This document shows, piece after piece, positions 10,542-18,439 of a stretch of DNA of 64,000 bases (positions are counted from its first letter, which is position 1; every line of letters begins with the position of its first letter). The position numbers were made by a program, and so were the translations under genes. Origin of the DNA: Streptomyces mangrovi (lineage in GTDB: Bacteria > Actinomycetota > Actinomycetes > Streptomycetales > Streptomycetaceae); assembly GCF_900114215.1 (NCBI RefSeq), contig NZ_FOSG01000016.1:81980-145979 (forward strand), in the 5' to 3' direction. A model generated the notes under the pieces. It made no database searches and had not been told where the DNA came from. It saw only the letters and a list, made by a program, of their open reading frames with translations.

Positions 10542-11549
10542 TCAGTGTTCGCGGGGTGCCGGCACCACGTGGTCGGCGGCCCCACCCGCCGCCGGAGCCG
10601 CCGGAGAGGCCTGGGCCTCGGACTGCGGGGCGGAAGCGCCCCCGGTGGAAGCGGCCGGAGCGGGAGCGCCGGGCGTCGCGGGGACGGCCGCCGCCTCGGA
10701 GGAGACCGTGAGCAACTGGCGCACCGCGTTCTCCGCGGCGGCCGCCTCCCCGGAGGCGACTGCTTCGGCGATCCTGCGGTGGTACGCCAGCGACGCCTCG
10801 GTGGGACGCTCGCATCCGGCGGCGGGGGCCCCGGAGACCTGGAGGGCCGCGCCGACGATGCCGGAGAGGTGCTCCAGCATCCGGTTGCCCGCGCCATGCA
10901 GGAGCAGGGCGTGGAACTCGGCATCGGCCCGGGAGAAGGTCAGGCTGTCGCCCTGGGCGAGCGTGTGGCCCATGATCTCGACCATGTCCGCAAGGCGCTG
11001 CTGCACCTCGTCGCGGCTGTGGTCCGCGGCGAGGCGGGCGGCCAGCGGCTCGATGGCCCAGCGCAGCTCGCACAGCTCGCGGCGCTGGTCGTCGCGCTGC
11101 GGGCCGAAGGCGCGCCACTCGATGATGTCGGGGTCGAGAAGGTTCCAGTCGCTGACCGGACGGACCCGTGTTCCGACGTTGGGACGGGCGCTGACCAGGC
11201 CCTTGGCCTCGAGGACCCGGAGTGACTCGCGGACGACGGTACGCGACACCTCGAATCGCTGGCCGATCTCCTCCGGTACGAGGGGGCGGTCGGCCCCGAG
11301 GTCTCCGGAGACGATCATCTGCCCCAGTTGTTGTACGAGTTGGCCGTGCAGTCCACGCCCCCGGTTTCCGGCGGCACGTCGTCCGGCCCGGGCCATGTCC
11401 GCTTCGCCACCGTCCCACGCGGGGACGGTGGTGGCACGGGTCGCGCCGGTCGACTCGGCGTAGGCGTAACGGTCCGGCTCGCCCGAAGCCGTGAGGCCGG
11501 AGTCGGCGGAGCGAGCCGAGGTCATCATGGTGTGCGCAAGGGTAGTCAC
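10542..11549 (-). CDS. whiH: GntR/FadR-family regulator, WhiH-like sporulation factor
   Basis: DNA-binding regulator of the FadR subgroup of GntR proteins. Its position next to hrdB and its sequence (GTG start giving TTLAHTMMTSARSADSG) match my recollection of WhiH, which is needed for septation of aerial hyphae in Streptomyces. The winged helix at about residues 75-135 includes VPEEIGQRFEVSRTVVRESL. An FCD ligand-binding domain follows, with RWAIEPLAARLAA, SRADAEFHALLLHGAGNRM and AYHRRIAEAVASGE. The FCD metal/carboxylate residues (D, H and H) appear present. The C-terminal tail is Ala/Pro-rich (about 45 aa) and longer than I recall for WhiH, ending DHVVPAPREH. AAAGGA precedes the chosen start at 11549. 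The larger open frame upstream is not used. Confidence 0.82.
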   Translation of the reverse strand: MTTLAHTMMTSARSADSGLTASGEPDRYAYAESTGATRATTVPAWDGGEADMARAGRRAAGNRGRGLHGQLVQQLGQMIVSGDLGADRPLVPEEIGQRFEVSRTVVRESLRVLEAKGLVSARPNVGTRVRPVSDWNLLDPDIIEWRAFGPQRDDQRRELCELRWAIEPLAARLAADHSRDEVQQRLADMVEIMGHTLAQGDSLTFSRADAEFHALLLHGAGNRMLEHLSGIVGAALQVSGAPAAGCERPTEASLAYHRRIAEAVASGEAAAAENAVRQLLTVSSEAAAVPATPGAPAPAASTGGASAPQSEAQASPAAPAAGGAADHVVPAPREH

Positions 11550-11819
11550 GCATCCTTTGTCGGCGGTGCTCCGGACGGCCTTGAGGGCTTTGGTGAAAAG
11601 CACACGAAAGGGTGATCAGTGGTCTCCTCGCGATTGACGCCTTATCGGAAAGAAACGGTCTTCCGACCGGGAATACGCGGCAGCCGGCACCAGCCTGCGG
11701 CGGAGCGGTACCGCCGAAGGCCCAGGATCCGCTGGTGAGAGGCGTGCCGGCTCCCCGGCGGGCCGACCGACGGCCCGAACGCCGGCCGGAGGGAGGCGGG
11801 GGTTCGGCCTCTCTCCCCC

Positions 11820-12587
11820 TCAGACTTCCGGGCGCAGCATCGGTGGATTCAGCACCGTGGCGCCACCGGCCCGGAACAACTGTGCGGGCCGACCACCCTG
11901 ACGAGTCGTCGTACCGCCGGTGGGCACCAGGAAGCCCGGGGTGCCGGTGACCTTGCGGTGGAAGTTCCTCGGGTCGAGCGCGACGCCCCACACCGCTTCG
12001 TAGACCCGCCGCAGTTCTCCCACGGTGAACTCCGGCGGGCAGAAGGCGGTGGCGAGCGAGGAGTACTCGATCTTCGATCGGGCCCGCTCCACTCCGTCCG
12101 CGAGGATCCTGGAGTGGTCGAAGGCCAGCGGAGCGGACTGCCCGCCGCTTCGGTCCGGGCCGTCCCCGGAAGGCGGCCCGGGAGGCAGCAGGGTGTCCAC
12201 CGGCGCCCAGCGGACGCTGTCGGCGTCGCCACCGGCCGTGGGGGCGGGCAGGTCGGGGGCCAGCACCAGATGGGCGACGCTGACCACTCGCATCCGCGGG
12301 TCCCGCCCCGGATCGCCGTAGGTGGCGAGCTGTTCGAGATGGGCACCGGTGTGCCGGTCGTCCGGCCCCTGGACGTGCAGCCCGGTCTCCTCGGTGAGTT
12401 CGCGGGCGGCCGCGGCCCCGAGATCCTCGTCGATGCGCACGAAGCCCCCGGGCAGCGCCCACCGCCCCTGGTACGGAGGTTCGCCCCGGCGTACGACCAG
12501 CGCGCACAGGGCGTGCCTTCGCACGGTGAGCACGACCAGATCGACGGTGACGGCGAAGGGAGGGAAAGCCGACGGGTCGTAGGGCAT
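11820..12587 (-). CDS. NrtR-type Nudix/winged-helix transcriptional regulator
   Basis: Two-domain protein: an N-terminal Nudix fold and a C-terminal winged helix, the architecture of NrtR regulators of NAD metabolism, which use ADP-ribose-type ligands. Start ATG at 12587 (MPYDPSAFPPFAVTVDLV). An intact Nudix box, GFVRIDE-x7-RELTEETGL, lies near residues 45-68, so catalytic activity may be retained. The C-terminal part (IEYSSLATAFCPPEFTVGEL, then NFHRKVTGTPGFLVPTG and GRPAQLFR) is the NrtR winged helix. No NAD-biosynthesis gene is adjacent, so its targets are likely elsewhere. An inverted repeat 14-28 nt upstream may be an autoregulatory operator. The DUF4192 gene lies upstream on the same strand with a 55-nt gap. 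Confidence 0.82.
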   Translation of the reverse strand: MPYDPSAFPPFAVTVDLVVLTVRRHALCALVVRRGEPPYQGRWALPGGFVRIDEDLGAAAARELTEETGLHVQGPDDRHTGAHLEQLATYGDPGRDPRMRVVSVAHLVLAPDLPAPTAGGDADSVRWAPVDTLLPPGPPSGDGPDRSGGQSAPLAFDHSRILADGVERARSKIEYSSLATAFCPPEFTVGELRRVYEAVWGVALDPRNFHRKVTGTPGFLVPTGGTTTRQGGRPAQLFRAGGATVLNPPMLRPEV

Positions 12588-12600
12588 GACGTGATCATAG

Positions 12601-12615
12601 TCGTCTGCCTGACGA
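12601..12615. promoter_or_regulatory. Candidate operator for the NrtR-type regulator
   Basis: Perfect inverted repeat TCGTC-N5-GACGA, ending 14 nt before the regulator start codon. Its placement fits autorepression; it has not been compared with known NrtR motifs. Confidence 0.35.
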
Positions 12616-12642
12616 TAAACAGAGGCTTGCGCCGCTCCGCCC

Positions 12643-13812
12643 TCAGCCCTGGACCACCGCGGCACCGAGACCGCGCGCGGCCCGCTGCCTCCGCAGGCAC
12701 TGCCTCAGTGGTTCGGGGTCGAGCCCGCTGTTGCACGCGCCGTGGAGCAGCCGCGCGAAGACGTACTCCGGATCCAGCTCCAGTGCCCGGCCCAGCGCCA
12801 CGCGCGCGCCCGGCTCGTCCCCGCCGGACCAGGCGACCCATCCGGCCAGAGTGAGCGGGGCCGCGGCGTGCTCGGCGTAGGCCCCGACGCACCGCCTGGC
12901 CAGCGCCCTCCACAGCCGCAGCGCGGGGGCGGCATCCTCGCCCTCCATCCATTCCGCGGCCCAGTCCCGGGTGACCCGGTCCTGAAGACCGAGAATCACG
13001 GTGGCGGCCTCCTCATGAGTCAGGAGGCGGTCGTCCCGGGCGTCGGCCCCGGCCGCCGACGCGTTCCGGCCCGCCGCCGGCGCGTTCCGGTAGCGGTCGA
13101 GCAGCCGCCCGGTGAGCGCCAGGGTCTCGGCACGCACCGTCTCGCGGTCGGCCTCGCCCAGCATCCGGGGCACCAGGGCCGCGCCCGCGATGTCGAGGGC
13201 CCGCTCCTGCGGCCCGGCGGCCGGTGGGCCCAGTGGCGCGAGCCTGGCCGTCATCTCCTTCAAGGTGCCTTCCACCCGCAGTCCGGCGTACGCGGCCGCG
13301 GCCGCGATGGCAGAGGTGCCGGGGACGCCCAGCGGTGTGCCCTCCGCGGGGCAGCACCGGGTGTCGGGACAGCAGTACGACCAGTAGCGGCCACCGGAGA
13401 CGCACAGCGCCTCGTACACCGGCATGTCCAGCGCCCCGCAGGCGGTCCGCAGCCGCTGGGCGAGGGGCCTGAGCCGTTCCATGACGGCCCGGCCGCTCTC
13501 GCCGTCGGCCGGATCCCGGCACAGGAAGACGAGCGCCGCGTCAGGGCGGTCGCCTCGCGGGACGCCGCTGCCGCGCAGACAGTCGGCGAGCTGTTCGGCC
13601 AGCTCGGGCCATTCCCCTTCCGCGGCGGGAATGCCCACGCGGAGCCGGCCGCCGAAGCGGCCGCTCGGGCCGTGGAGACCGACCAGGACGACGGAGTCGT
13701 CGGGGTGGTAGCCGAGCAGGTAGGGGAGGGAGTCGACCAGCTCGGCCGGGCCGCGCAGGGTGACCTGGGCGGTGGTGGACGGCTGCCGGGGGGATTCGCT
13801 GTGCTGTGTCAT
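12643..13812 (-). CDS. DUF4192 domain protein
   Basis: Conserved actinobacterial protein of unknown function, about 389 aa from the ATG at 13812 (MTQHSESPRQPS). The family signature LVDSLPYLLGYHPDDSVVLV is at residues ~25-45. A GRYWSYCCPDTRCCPAEGTPL segment with a Cys cluster sits near residue 150. The C-terminal third (residues ~280-370) has TPR-like features, such as GDEPGARVALGRALELDPEY, which DUF4192 proteins often carry. It is upstream of the Nudix regulator on the same strand and divergent from the RecQ helicase gene. The Cys cluster could bind metal; this is inference only. Confidence 0.85.
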   Translation of the reverse strand: MTQHSESPRQPSTTAQVTLRGPAELVDSLPYLLGYHPDDSVVLVGLHGPSGRFGGRLRVGIPAAEGEWPELAEQLADCLRGSGVPRGDRPDAALVFLCRDPADGESGRAVMERLRPLAQRLRTACGALDMPVYEALCVSGGRYWSYCCPDTRCCPAEGTPLGVPGTSAIAAAAAYAGLRVEGTLKEMTARLAPLGPPAAGPQERALDIAGAALVPRMLGEADRETVRAETLALTGRLLDRYRNAPAAGRNASAAGADARDDRLLTHEEAATVILGLQDRVTRDWAAEWMEGEDAAPALRLWRALARRCVGAYAEHAAAPLTLAGWVAWSGGDEPGARVALGRALELDPEYVFARLLHGACNSGLDPEPLRQCLRRQRAARGLGAAVVQG

Positions 13813-13975
13813 GCCCTGACAGTGACGCGGACGGACGGGATGGCGTGCGGCTCCGTCCACAGGCGGCCTCAATAGGGATATTTGCCGATATTCTGGTGAT
13901 CACATCAGCTGTATGATCCCCTGGTTGTCCACAGGCGGTTCGCACGGTGTCGGTGTCATCGGGTTGCATGGACAC

Positions 13976-16141
13976 ATGAGCGAGGAGAATCTGCGCGCCG
14001 CGGCCGACGCCGTACTGGCCCGCCTCACCGGCGACACCACCGGTACGGCGAGGCTGCGCACCGACCAGTGGCGGGCCGTCGAGGCTCTGGTGGTGGAGCG
14101 CCGGCGGACCTTGGTGGTGCAGCGCACGGGCTGGGGCAAGTCGGCGGTGTACTTCGTGGCGACCGCGCTGCTGCGCGAGCGCGGCGAGGGACCGACGGTG
14201 ATCGTCTCACCGCTTCTGGCACTGATGCGCAACCAGGTCGAGGCCGCGGAGCGCGCGGGTGTCCGCGCCCGGACGATCAACTCGGCGAACACCGAGGAGT
14301 GGGAGACCGTCCACGCCGAGGTGGCCGCGGGAGAGGTCGATGTGCTGCTCGTCAGCCCGGAGCGCCTGAACAACCCCGACTTCCGCGATCAGGTCCTGCC
14401 GAAGCTGGCCGCCACGACCGGACTGCTGGTGGTCGACGAGGCGCACTGCATCTCCGACTGGGGGCACGACTTCCGGCCCGACTACCGGCGGCTGCGGACG
14501 ATGCTCGCCGAGCTCCCCCCGGGTGTCCCGGTACTGGCCACCACCGCGACGGCCAACGCCCGGGTGACGGCCGACGTGGCGGAGCAGCTGGGCACCGGCG
14601 GGACGGGGACGGACGCGCTGGTGCTGCGCGGCCCGCTGGACCGGGAGAGCCTCAGCCTGGGAGTGCTGCACCTGCCGGACGCGGCACGCCGGCTGGCCTG
14701 GCTCGACGGCCACCTCCACGAGCTGCCGGGCTCCGGCATCGTCTACACGCTGACGGTCTCGGCCGCCGAGGAGGTGGCGGCGTTCCTGCGGCAGCGGGGG
14801 CACACCGTCGCCTCCTACACCGGGCGGACGGAGAACGCCGACCGGGAGGCGGCCGAGGCGGATCTGCTGGGCAACAGGGTCAAGGCACTGGTGGCCACCT
14901 CCGCGCTGGGCATGGGCTTCGACAAGCCGGATCTGGGCTTCGTCGTCCACCTCGGTTCCCCCTCCTCCCCCATCGCCTACTACCAGCAGGTGGGCCGGGC
15001 CGGGCGCGGGGTGGAGCATGCCGAGGTGCTGCTGCTGCCCGGTCCGGAGGACGAGGCGATCTGGCGGTACTTCGCGTCCCTGGCCTTTCCTCCCGAGGAA
15101 CAGGTGCGCCGCACCCTGGACGTGCTGGCATCGGCCGACCGGCCGCTGTCTCTGCCCGCCCTGGAACCGCTGGTGGAACTGCGCCGTTCGCGGCTGGAGA
15201 TGATGCTCAAGGTGCTCGACGTGGACGGGGCGGTACGGCGGGTGCGCGGTGGCTGGGTCTCCACGGGAGAGCCCTGGTCCTACGACACCGAGCGGTATGC
15301 CTGGGTGGCGCGGCAGCGGGAGGCCGAGCAGCGCGCGATGAAGGAGTACGCCGCCACCTCCGGATGCCGGATGGAGTTCCTGCGGCGGCAGTTGGACGAC
15401 ACGCAGGCGGCACCCTGCGGACGGTGCGACAACTGCGCGGGCCCGCGGTTCGGCACCGATGTCGATCCGGCGGCGCTGGAGGCCGCCCGGGGAGAACTGG
15501 GACGCCCCGGTGTGGAGGTGGAGCCCCGCAGGATGTGGCCGACGGGACTCCCCGCGATCGGTCTGGACCTCAAGGGGCGCGTGCCTTTGGGTGAACAGGC
15601 CGCTCCCGGCAGGGCGCTGGGCCGACTGTCCGACATCGGATGGGGCAACCGCCTGCGTCCGCTGCTGGAGCCGCCCTCGCAGGACGGGCCGGTGCCCGAC
15701 GACGTGGCCGGCGCCGTGGTCTCCGTACTCGCCGACTGGGCGCGGGGGCCGGGTGGCTGGGCCTCAGGGGCGGAAGACTCGCCGGCCCGCCCGGTGGGGG
15801 TGGTGACGGTCGACTCGCGGACCCGGCCACAGCTGATCAGGTCTCTCGGGGAGCGGATCGCGGCGGTCGGCCGGATACCGCTGCTGGGCACCGTGGAGTA
15901 CATCGACAGGGCGTCGGACACCCGTATCCCGCGCAGCAACAGCGCGCAGCGGCTGCGGGCCCTGCACGGTGCGCTGACGGTCCCCGCGCCGCTGGCGGAG
16001 GCGCTCACGGCGGCCGGCGGGCCGGTACTGCTGGTGGACGACGTCACGGAGACCGGATGGACCCTGGCCGTGGCCGCGCGGCTGCTGCGCCGGGCCGGTG
16101 CCCAGGAGGTGATGCCGCTGGTGCTGGCCGTGCGGGGATGA
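13976..16141 (+). CDS. RecQ-family DNA helicase with C-terminal phosphoribosyltransferase-like domain
   Basis: 3'-5' DNA helicase of the RecQ family. I use the ATG at 13976 (MSEENLRAAAD); the open frame begins earlier without support. Walker A TGWGKSA is at residues 51-57, DEAHCISDWGHDFRPDY near 154-170, motif V TSALGMGFDKPDLGFVVH, and motif VI YYQQVGRAGRG. The zinc-binding Cys set is CRMEFLRRQL...CGRCDNC near 463-487. Unlike classical RecQ there is no HRDC domain. Instead the last ~120 residues contain GVVTVDSRTRPQLIRSLGERI and PVLLVDDVTETGWTLAVAARLL, the PRPP-loop signature of ComF-like type I phosphoribosyltransferases. I read the whole as one intact fused gene of about 721 aa, a layout I believe recurs in streptomycetes. 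Confidence 0.85.
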   Translation: MSEENLRAAADAVLARLTGDTTGTARLRTDQWRAVEALVVERRRTLVVQRTGWGKSAVYFVATALLRERGEGPTVIVSPLLALMRNQVEAAERAGVRARTINSANTEEWETVHAEVAAGEVDVLLVSPERLNNPDFRDQVLPKLAATTGLLVVDEAHCISDWGHDFRPDYRRLRTMLAELPPGVPVLATTATANARVTADVAEQLGTGGTGTDALVLRGPLDRESLSLGVLHLPDAARRLAWLDGHLHELPGSGIVYTLTVSAAEEVAAFLRQRGHTVASYTGRTENADREAAEADLLGNRVKALVATSALGMGFDKPDLGFVVHLGSPSSPIAYYQQVGRAGRGVEHAEVLLLPGPEDEAIWRYFASLAFPPEEQVRRTLDVLASADRPLSLPALEPLVELRRSRLEMMLKVLDVDGAVRRVRGGWVSTGEPWSYDTERYAWVARQREAEQRAMKEYAATSGCRMEFLRRQLDDTQAAPCGRCDNCAGPRFGTDVDPAALEAARGELGRPGVEVEPRRMWPTGLPAIGLDLKGRVPLGEQAAPGRALGRLSDIGWGNRLRPLLEPPSQDGPVPDDVAGAVVSVLADWARGPGGWASGAEDSPARPVGVVTVDSRTRPQLIRSLGERIAAVGRIPLLGTVEYIDRASDTRIPRSNSAQRLRALHGALTVPAPLAEALTAAGGPVLLVDDVTETGWTLAVAARLLRRAGAQEVMPLVLAVRG

Positions 16142-16260
16142 ACCGCGGCCCGCCCGCCGGTCCGCGGCAAAAGGTCCGGCGTGACCAGGTCGACTCGGTG
16201 TTCCATTGCCGCGACCGTGTTCACCCGTGAGAATTGGTGCGGTGCCACGGAGGGAGGACC

Positions 16261-16908
16261 ATGACCGTCGGCTTCGTCTCACCGCCGCCCGCCGAGACCC
16301 CGTCCCACGCCGGACGCCTTCTCGAACCCGCCCAGTGGGCCGCCGCCGGAATCCCTCTGCTGCGCAGCCCGCGCGAACTGGTCGCCGGGCTGCACACCCG
16401 CCACCGGCCCGGGCCCGCCACCTCCGTCGTCGCGGTACTCGGCCCGGACGAACGGATCATCGCCAGCGCGTCGTTCTCGCGGACCAACTCCACTCCGGAC
16501 GGCTGGGAGTGCCGCAACGTCCTGCTGTCCCAGCTGCGCAGGATCGTCCCTCACGACCTGCGCCGCCGCAGGCCCTCGCGGACCGCCGTCCTGCTGTGCT
16601 GCCGCGAGGACGGCTCGGGTTGGAGGGACGAGGACGGCGCGTGGATGTGGGGGCTGCGCGACGCCTGCATACTGCACGGCCTGCGGTGCGGGGCGTACAT
16701 CACACTGACCCGTACCGGCTGGCAGGTGCTCGGCGAGGACCGCGGCGGACGACGGCCGTACGTCGGCGGCCCCGCCGCCTGGGGCACACGGCCGGAAAGC
16801 GGTGGCCCGGGAGACGAGGCCGCGGAGGAGGGCGGCCCGGGGAGGAACAGCCCCGGGAAGAAGGACCCGGGGCACCCCGGGGCGCGGCGGAGTACGACGG
16901 CCCGCTGA
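16261..16908 (+). CDS. Conserved hypothetical protein
   Basis: About 215 aa, ATG at 16261 with GGAGG just upstream. I do not recognise a named domain. Residues ~25-160 look globular and well conserved in type: LLRSPRELVAGLHTRH, then VVAVLGPDERIIASASF, then AVLLCCREDGSGWRDEDG, and WMWGLRDACILHGLRCGAYI. This is an alternating alpha/beta pattern reminiscent of RadC/JAB-type or DUF-type folds, but with no clear catalytic motif. The last 50 residues are Gly/Pro/Glu-rich and disordered. It follows recQ on the same strand after 119 nt and is convergent with the next hypothetical gene. Confidence 0.6.
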   Translation: MTVGFVSPPPAETPSHAGRLLEPAQWAAAGIPLLRSPRELVAGLHTRHRPGPATSVVAVLGPDERIIASASFSRTNSTPDGWECRNVLLSQLRRIVPHDLRRRRPSRTAVLLCCREDGSGWRDEDGAWMWGLRDACILHGLRCGAYITLTRTGWQVLGEDRGGRRPYVGGPAAWGTRPESGGPGDEAAEEGGPGRNSPGKKDPGHPGARRSTTAR

Positions 16909-16944
16909 CCCGCCGGGCGGCGGGCCGCGGGCCGGAGCGCCGAT

Positions 16945-17565
16945 TCAGAGCAGGGTGCGCAGCCGGCCCGGATCGCCGCAGACGATCAGCCGCGACCCTG
17001 TCCTGGCAAGGGCGGCGGGCAGTGCCCGGGCAGCCTGCTCGTCCGTCCCGCCGTTGACAGCGAGCACGACGACCGGACGGCCGGTGGTGCGCTCCGCGGC
17101 CGACGCGTGGGCGTAGAAGACGTCATCGCCCTCGGCCTGTTGGCGCCAGTAGGCGTCCTCGCCGAAGGTGAGCTCGTGCTGCGCCCAGGGGTGCTGCTCA
17201 CCGGTGGTGAACACCAGGACGTCGGCGGGCGAGCGGCCCTCGTCGAGCAGCCTGTCGACGGCCTCGTCCGCGACCTCGACCGCGGTGGCGTCGGCGGCCT
17301 CGACGAGCTGGATCTGCGGTGCGGCCTTCCCCGGATCCGCCTTCGCGTCCGCCGCCTCCTGCGCGGGGCGCGAGGGCCCGGCGCTACGGGCCGGGGCCGG
17401 CCTGCCGGGAACGGGACGGCTGCGGTCGGCCCGCTGCGGCGTCGGCCGGGGACCGGGAACGGGTGCGGAGGGGCGGGGAACCTGTGGGGCCCGGGCGGTG
17501 CCCGTCATGTTGCGGGGGCCGGGGACATTCGGGTGGATCTTGGGCTCCTCGGAGCTGTGCGGCAT
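16945..17565 (-). CDS. Hypothetical protein with helicase-C-terminal-like tail
   Basis: About 206 aa from the ATG at 17565 (MPHSSEEPK). Residues 1-85 are Pro/Arg/Ala-rich and probably disordered. Residues ~90-206 form a compact domain: DEAVDRLLDEGRSPADVLVF, then EDAYWRQQAEGDDVFYAHAS, then GRPVVVLAVNGG, and LARTGSRLIVCGDPGRLRTLL. This resembles the last domain (2B-like) of UvrD/Rep-type helicases, where a VVGDP element follows a TR motif, but no P-loop or other helicase motif is present. I see no Shine-Dalgarno before the start, so the mRNA may be leaderless or the start may differ. It lies downstream of rnhB on the same strand, 67 nt away. Confidence 0.55.
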   Translation of the reverse strand: MPHSSEEPKIHPNVPGPRNMTGTARAPQVPRPSAPVPGPRPTPQRADRSRPVPGRPAPARSAGPSRPAQEAADAKADPGKAAPQIQLVEAADATAVEVADEAVDRLLDEGRSPADVLVFTTGEQHPWAQHELTFGEDAYWRQQAEGDDVFYAHASAAERTTGRPVVVLAVNGGTDEQAARALPAALARTGSRLIVCGDPGRLRTLL

Positions 17566-17632
17566 GGGGTGTTGTCTATCAAACGCCGGTGCGGGACGCG
17601 TCAGCGGGTTCGGAAAAAGATTCGGTTTCGAG

Positions 17633-18310
17633 TCAGAAGAGGCCGATCTGCTCGGTCCGCTCGGCACGCGCCCGTTTCAGGTGCCGCCAGCGCGGCAGCG
17701 CGTCCAGATACGACCACGACAGCCGGTGGTGGGGCGTGGGCCCCAGCTCCTCGAGGGCGGCACGGTGGACGGGCGAGGGATAACCGGCGTTGCGGTCGAA
17801 GCAGAACTCGGCGTACTCAAAGCCCAGTTCGGCCATACGGGCGTCCCGGTGCACCTTGGCGATCACGGATGCCGCGGCGACCGGGACACACGATTGGTCG
17901 CCCTTGACCACCGTACGGACCCGCCAGGGCGCTCCCAGGTAGTCGTGCCTGCCGTCGAGGATCACCGCGTCGGGACGGACCGGCAGCGCCTCCAGCGCAC
18001 GCACGGCGGCGAGCCGGAGGGCGGCCGTCATGCCCAGTTCGTCGATCTCCTCCGGGGAGGAGTGCCCGAGCGCGTGGGCGGTCACCCAGTCGGTGAGCCG
18101 TCCGGCGAGTTCGGTGCGGCGGGCGGGCCCGATGAGTTTGGAGTCCGTCAGCCCGTCGGGCGGCCTGCGCAGCCCGGTGACCGCCGCGCAGACGGTGACG
18201 GGCCCCGCCCAGGCGCCCCGGCCGACCTCGTCGATCCCGGCGACGACCTTCGCTCCCGTGGTGGCCCGCAGGGAACGTTCGACGCGGTGGGTGGGAGGCT
18301 CGTACGGCAT
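17633..18310 (-). CDS. rnhB: Ribonuclease HII
   Basis: Cleaves the RNA strand of RNA/DNA hybrids and excises single ribonucleotides misincorporated into DNA. ATG at 18310 (MPYEPPTHRVERSLR). The RNase HII signature GIDEVGRGAWAGPV supplies the first two acidic ligands (D, E). LTDSKLIGPARR follows, then AVILDGRHDYLG (third Asp), and VAAASVIAKVHRDARM for the fourth Asp. Length of about 225 aa is typical. It is downstream of the DUF4173 gene on the same strand with a 129-nt gap. Confidence 0.93.
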   Translation of the reverse strand: MPYEPPTHRVERSLRATTGAKVVAGIDEVGRGAWAGPVTVCAAVTGLRRPPDGLTDSKLIGPARRTELAGRLTDWVTAHALGHSSPEEIDELGMTAALRLAAVRALEALPVRPDAVILDGRHDYLGAPWRVRTVVKGDQSCVPVAAASVIAKVHRDARMAELGFEYAEFCFDRNAGYPSPVHRAALEELGPTPHHRLSWSYLDALPRWRHLKRARAERTEQIGLF

Positions 18311-18439
18311 GGCGTCAGCCAGGGTACGCCCCGCCGCCCGGGGGATGTCCCCCGGGGCCGGAGGATCTCCCGCCGCCCGCCGGTACGGTCCGGCACGCCC
18401 CGACACGCCCCAGTACGCCCCGGCACGCCTCGGCGCGGT

